Shown: positions 63,701 to 64,000 of the stretch, one piece after another
Layout: each line of letters begins with the position of its first letter
Numbering within the stretch: position 1 is the first letter of the stretch
Assembly: GCF_000518785.1 (NCBI RefSeq)
Contig: NZ_JAEG01000006.1
Location: 1-64,000 of the forward strand
DNA from: Paenirhizobium selenitireducens ATCC BAA-1503
GTDB taxonomy: Bacteria > Pseudomonadota > Alphaproteobacteria > Rhizobiales > Rhizobiaceae
Reading direction: 5' to 3'
Length of the DNA stretch: 64,000 nucleotides
The notes under the pieces: generated by a model
Seen by the model: the letters and a program-made list of their open reading frames with translations, nothing else
Told to the model about the DNA's origin: nothing
The model's database searches: none
Translations under genes and position numbers: made by a program

Positions 63701-64000
63701 ATGTACGAATACGCCATTGCCTGGGAATGGCTCTCCTTTGCCGTGCGTTGGCTGCACGTCATCACCGCGATCGCCTGGATCGGCTCGTCCTTCTATTTCA
63801 TCGCGCTCGATCTCGGCCTGGTGAAGCGGGCGCATCTGCCGGTCGGCGCCTATGGCGAGGAATGGCAGGTGCATGGCGGCGGCTTCTACCACATCCAGAA
63901 ATACCTGGTGGCGCCGGCAACCATGCCGGAGCACCTGACCTGGTTCAAATGGGAAAGCTACGTCACCTGGCTCTCGGGCTTCTCCATGCTCGCCGTCGTC
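63701..64000 (+). CDS. puuD: Urate hydroxylase PuuD, 5' part
   Basis: The first 100 codons, open to the window end, start at ATG 63701 with AAAGGGA 8 bases upstream. MYEYAIAWEWLSFAVRWLHVITAIAWIGSSFYFIALD contains the first transmembrane segment and the His expected to bind haem; then GGGFYHIQKYLVAP and HLTWFKWESYVTWLSGF, all typical of the PuuD membrane domain (DUF989). The complete protein is about 400 residues and ends in a cytochrome c domain. It oxidises urate to 5-hydroxyisourate, handing electrons to the respiratory chain, instead of a cytosolic uricase. Confidence 0.9.
   Translation, partial: MYEYAIAWEWLSFAVRWLHVITAIAWIGSSFYFIALDLGLVKRAHLPVGAYGEEWQVHGGGFYHIQKYLVAPATMPEHLTWFKWESYVTWLSGFSMLAVV

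Overview
The window reads as chromosomal DNA of a Rhizobiaceae-type alphaproteobacterium (Rhizobium/Agrobacterium/Ensifer/Shinella range; the genus cannot be fixed from sequence alone). Reasons: high-GC coding with strong codon bias, a fused trpE(G) behind a WWW leader peptide, a NolR-like ArsR regulator, RirA-type iron boxes, a choXWV operon, a bdhA-xdhA-xdhB operon, bacA, aglA, an Lrp-regulated putA without its own DNA-binding domain, and RIME-like palindromic intergenic repeats. No rRNA, tRNA, prophage or CRISPR was seen.

Layout. 1-1.2 kb: IS110-family insertion sequence cut by the window edge. 1.3-3.7 kb: trpE(G) with a complete attenuator (promoter, leaderless trpL, terminator). 3.8-9.7 kb: extensin-like protein, TonB-dependent haem receptor behind two iron-responsive boxes, formate-THF ligase, YqhA-family membrane protein. 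9.8-14.9 kb: putA/putR divergon with a perfect palindrome between them, a LuxR solo and a PAS protein. 14.9-23.3 kb: an eight-gene minus-strand cluster (coiled-coil protein, SPFH protein, unknown, AAA+ ATPase, RelE/XRE toxin-antitoxin pair, unknown, DUF2333-like membrane protein), the best candidate for an undescribed multi-protein system. 23.5-28.4 kb: cytochrome c, choline ABC transporter, HugZ-like protein, NolR homologue. 28.7-36.4 kb: PhoX, omega-aminotransferase, repeat field, ArsR/SRPBCC pair, branched-chain amino-acid binding protein, aldose epimerase-like protein. 36.4-45.4 kb: two divergent CorA transporters, adenine deaminase, DUF4160/DUF2442 pair joined to an ion channel, acetyltransferase, alpha-glucosidase, glycosyltransferase. 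45.4-55.3 kb: der, YfgM-like, NnrU, polysaccharide deacetylase, bacA, an MFS transporter, a broken ParE/intact RHH pair, map and a flavin monooxygenase. 55.5-64 kb: bdhA-xdhA-xdhB-xdhC, an RHH/ParE pair, a LysR regulator and the start of puuD.

How the genes work together. The right end is a purine-to-urate route (XdhABC oxidises hypoxanthine/xanthine, PuuD oxidises urate), fed by the adenine deaminase at 38.8 kb. Proline and choline use, tryptophan attenuation and haem uptake give a nutrient-responsive, soil or host-associated profile; BacA and a NolR homologue are shared with symbiotic and pathogenic relatives, but no nod, nif or vir genes are present. Four toxin-antitoxin-like pairs lie in the window; one is damaged by two compensating frameshifts. 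Paired inverted RIME-like repeats interrupt the xdh operon twice, and one copy appears to supply the ribosome binding site of xdhC.
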